Source: Jiangella alba (lineage in GTDB: Bacteria > Actinomycetota > Actinomycetes > Jiangellales > Jiangellaceae). From it: DNA of 64,000 nt. This document shows positions 63,276 to 64,000 of this stretch, one piece after another; the stretch's first letter is position 1; each line of letters opens with the position of its first letter. Location of the stretch: positions 2,418,001-2,482,000 of the forward strand of contig NZ_FNUC01000004.1 in the NCBI RefSeq assembly GCF_900106035.1. Reading direction: 5' to 3'. The translations under genes were made by a program, and so were the position numbers. The notes under the pieces are model-generated. The model saw only the letters and a list, made by a program, of their open reading frames with translations. It was not told the DNA's origin and made no database searches.

Positions 63276-64000
63276 TCAGTGGAGGGTCAGAGCGCGGGTC
63301 CGCAGGTCGGCGTGGATGCCGCCGAACGCGTCGGCGGCCGGCAGCAGCGCCTTCGCCGCCTTGACCACGACGCTGTAGTTGGCGTCGACGACGTTGGCGA
63401 TGGGCGCCTCGGCCAGCTGCGAGCACAGCTGGTAGGCGTCCATGGTGTGCAGGCCGTACAACTCGGCGACCCAGTGCACCAGCTCGGCGTTACCGATGCG
63501 CCAGGAGTCTTCCAGCGGGCGGCTCGACCCGACCGTCATCCAGTGCGCGTCGTCCTCGAGCCGCGGCCAGCCCGGCGCACCGCCCTTGACGAGGTCGACG
63601 ATGAGCGTCGTGGTCATGGCGCCCTCGACGGCGGTGCCGCAGGCCTCGCCCTCGCCCTGGCGGTAGTGGCCGTCGCCGACGGAGAACAGCGCCCCCTCGA
63701 CGTTCACGCCGAGGAAGACCGTGGTGCCGGCCCGCATCTGCGGGGTGTCCATGTTGCCGCCGAAGCGGTCGGGCACCAGCGACGAGCGCACCTCGCCGCC
63801 GGCCGGCGCCACCCCGACGGTGCCGAGCATGGGCGCGACCGGCAGCTCGATGCGGTGGTCGCTGTGCCGGGCCACGAACGCCACGGTGTCGCGGTCGCGG
63901 TCGAGCTCGTAGATCCAGGTGGTGTCGGGCAGCGCCTCTTGCAGCGTGACGACGCGGTCGGTGCTGGTCATGCCGCCGAAGAACGGGATGGCCGCCGACG
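63276..64000 (-). CDS. Acetamidase/formamidase-family protein, 5' end outside window
   Basis: The frame is open to the right edge; at least 241 residues are present. FmdA/AmdA features include ELPVAPMLGTVGVAPAGGEV, FGGNMDTPQMRAGTTVFLGVNVEGALFSVGDGHYRQGEGE and DDAHWMTVG. These zinc-type amidohydrolases split small amides. A start at the internal ATG 63971 would remove about a third of the usual length, and SAAIPFFGG before it reads as coding, so the gene continues beyond the window. Confidence 0.88.
   Translation of the reverse strand, partial: SAAIPFFGGMTSTDRVVTLQEALPDTTWIYELDRDRDTVAFVARHSDHRIELPVAPMLGTVGVAPAGGEVRSSLVPDRFGGNMDTPQMRAGTTVFLGVNVEGALFSVGDGHYRQGEGEACGTAVEGAMTTTLIVDLVKGGAPGWPRLEDDAHWMTVGSSRPLEDSWRIGNAELVHWVAELYGLHTMDAYQLCSQLAEAPIANVVDANYSVVVKAAKALLPAADAFGGIHADLRTRALTLH

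Noticed and set aside
63276-63971. Complete acetamidase gene starting at ATG 63971
   Set aside because: The family is clearly longer, and the sequence upstream of that ATG remains coding up to the window edge.

Overview
This window is from a high-GC actinobacterium (roughly 70% G+C by eye, GTG starts common, strong third-position GC). Actinobacterial marker families are present: DUF1707 and DUF4245 proteins, a PIN-PhoH fusion, and a mycobacterial-type LpqY-SugABC trehalose importer. The gene style would suit Jiangella/Kribbella-like soil actinomycetes, but the genus is a guess. About 65 genes are supported. No rRNA, tRNA, CRISPR array or prophage was seen.

Layout. 1-0.8 kb: end of a peptide-type ABC binding protein, divergent from a GbsR/MarR regulator. 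2-6.8 kb: housekeeping genes (PIN-PhoH ATPase, secreted transglycosylase-like protein, fumarase C, ferritin-like diiron protein). 6.8-7.8 kb: a 66-bp tandem array and a spermidine-synthase-like gene. 8-12.3 kb: trehalose importer. 12.4-14 kb: two DUF1707 proteins and a small membrane protein. 14.3-17.4 kb: molybdate module (HTH-Mop regulator, modABC). 17.3-22.3 kb: a dicarboxylate operon (DASS carrier, tartrate/malate dehydrogenase, CitA/CitB-type two-component system). 22.5-24.5 kb: a DUF4245 gene whose 3' end is duplicated on both sides of an AbiF-like HEPN gene. 24.5-26.1 kb: an overlapping gene pair that looks like a toxin and its immunity protein. 26.1-29.6 kb: xseB, xseA and ispH, with an IS982-type element inserted between xseA and ispH. 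29.6-39.6 kb: small membrane proteins, PAP2 phosphatase, a two-catalytic-domain GH18 chitinase, rmuC and ychF. 39.7-41.4 kb: a scrambled block (HNH nuclease, truncated and broken genes, a palindromic repeat). 41.5-47.4 kb: CGNR regulator/RidA pair, DinB, a heterodimeric ABC exporter, KTSC protein, small kinase. 47.4-61.9 kb: a carbohydrate cluster (AraC regulator, PhyH dioxygenase, LacI regulator, peptide-type ABC importer, GH63-like glycosidase, FAD oxidoreductase, DapA/NanA-type aldolase, Tat-exported sialidase-like enzyme). 61.9-64 kb: methyltransferase, SDR and an acetamidase that runs off the window.

How the genes fit together. The trehalose, molybdate, dicarboxylate and sialidase-like clusters are each compact operons with 1-4 nt start/stop overlaps, and each pairs transport with enzymes or a sensor. 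Many lone genes have an actinobacterial -10 hexamer (TANNNT) 6-8 nt before the start codon and no Shine-Dalgarno, the pattern of leaderless mRNAs.

Most interesting points: (i) the AbiF-like HEPN gene with a candidate structured RNA, bounded by 171-bp gene-end repeats; (ii) the IS982 insertion that splits the very short divergent ispH/xseA promoter; (iii) the overlapping CGNR/ridA promoters sharing a palindrome; (iv) two dispersed palindromic repeat families and a 66-bp minisatellite; (v) the sialidase-like cluster with its unusual gene mix.
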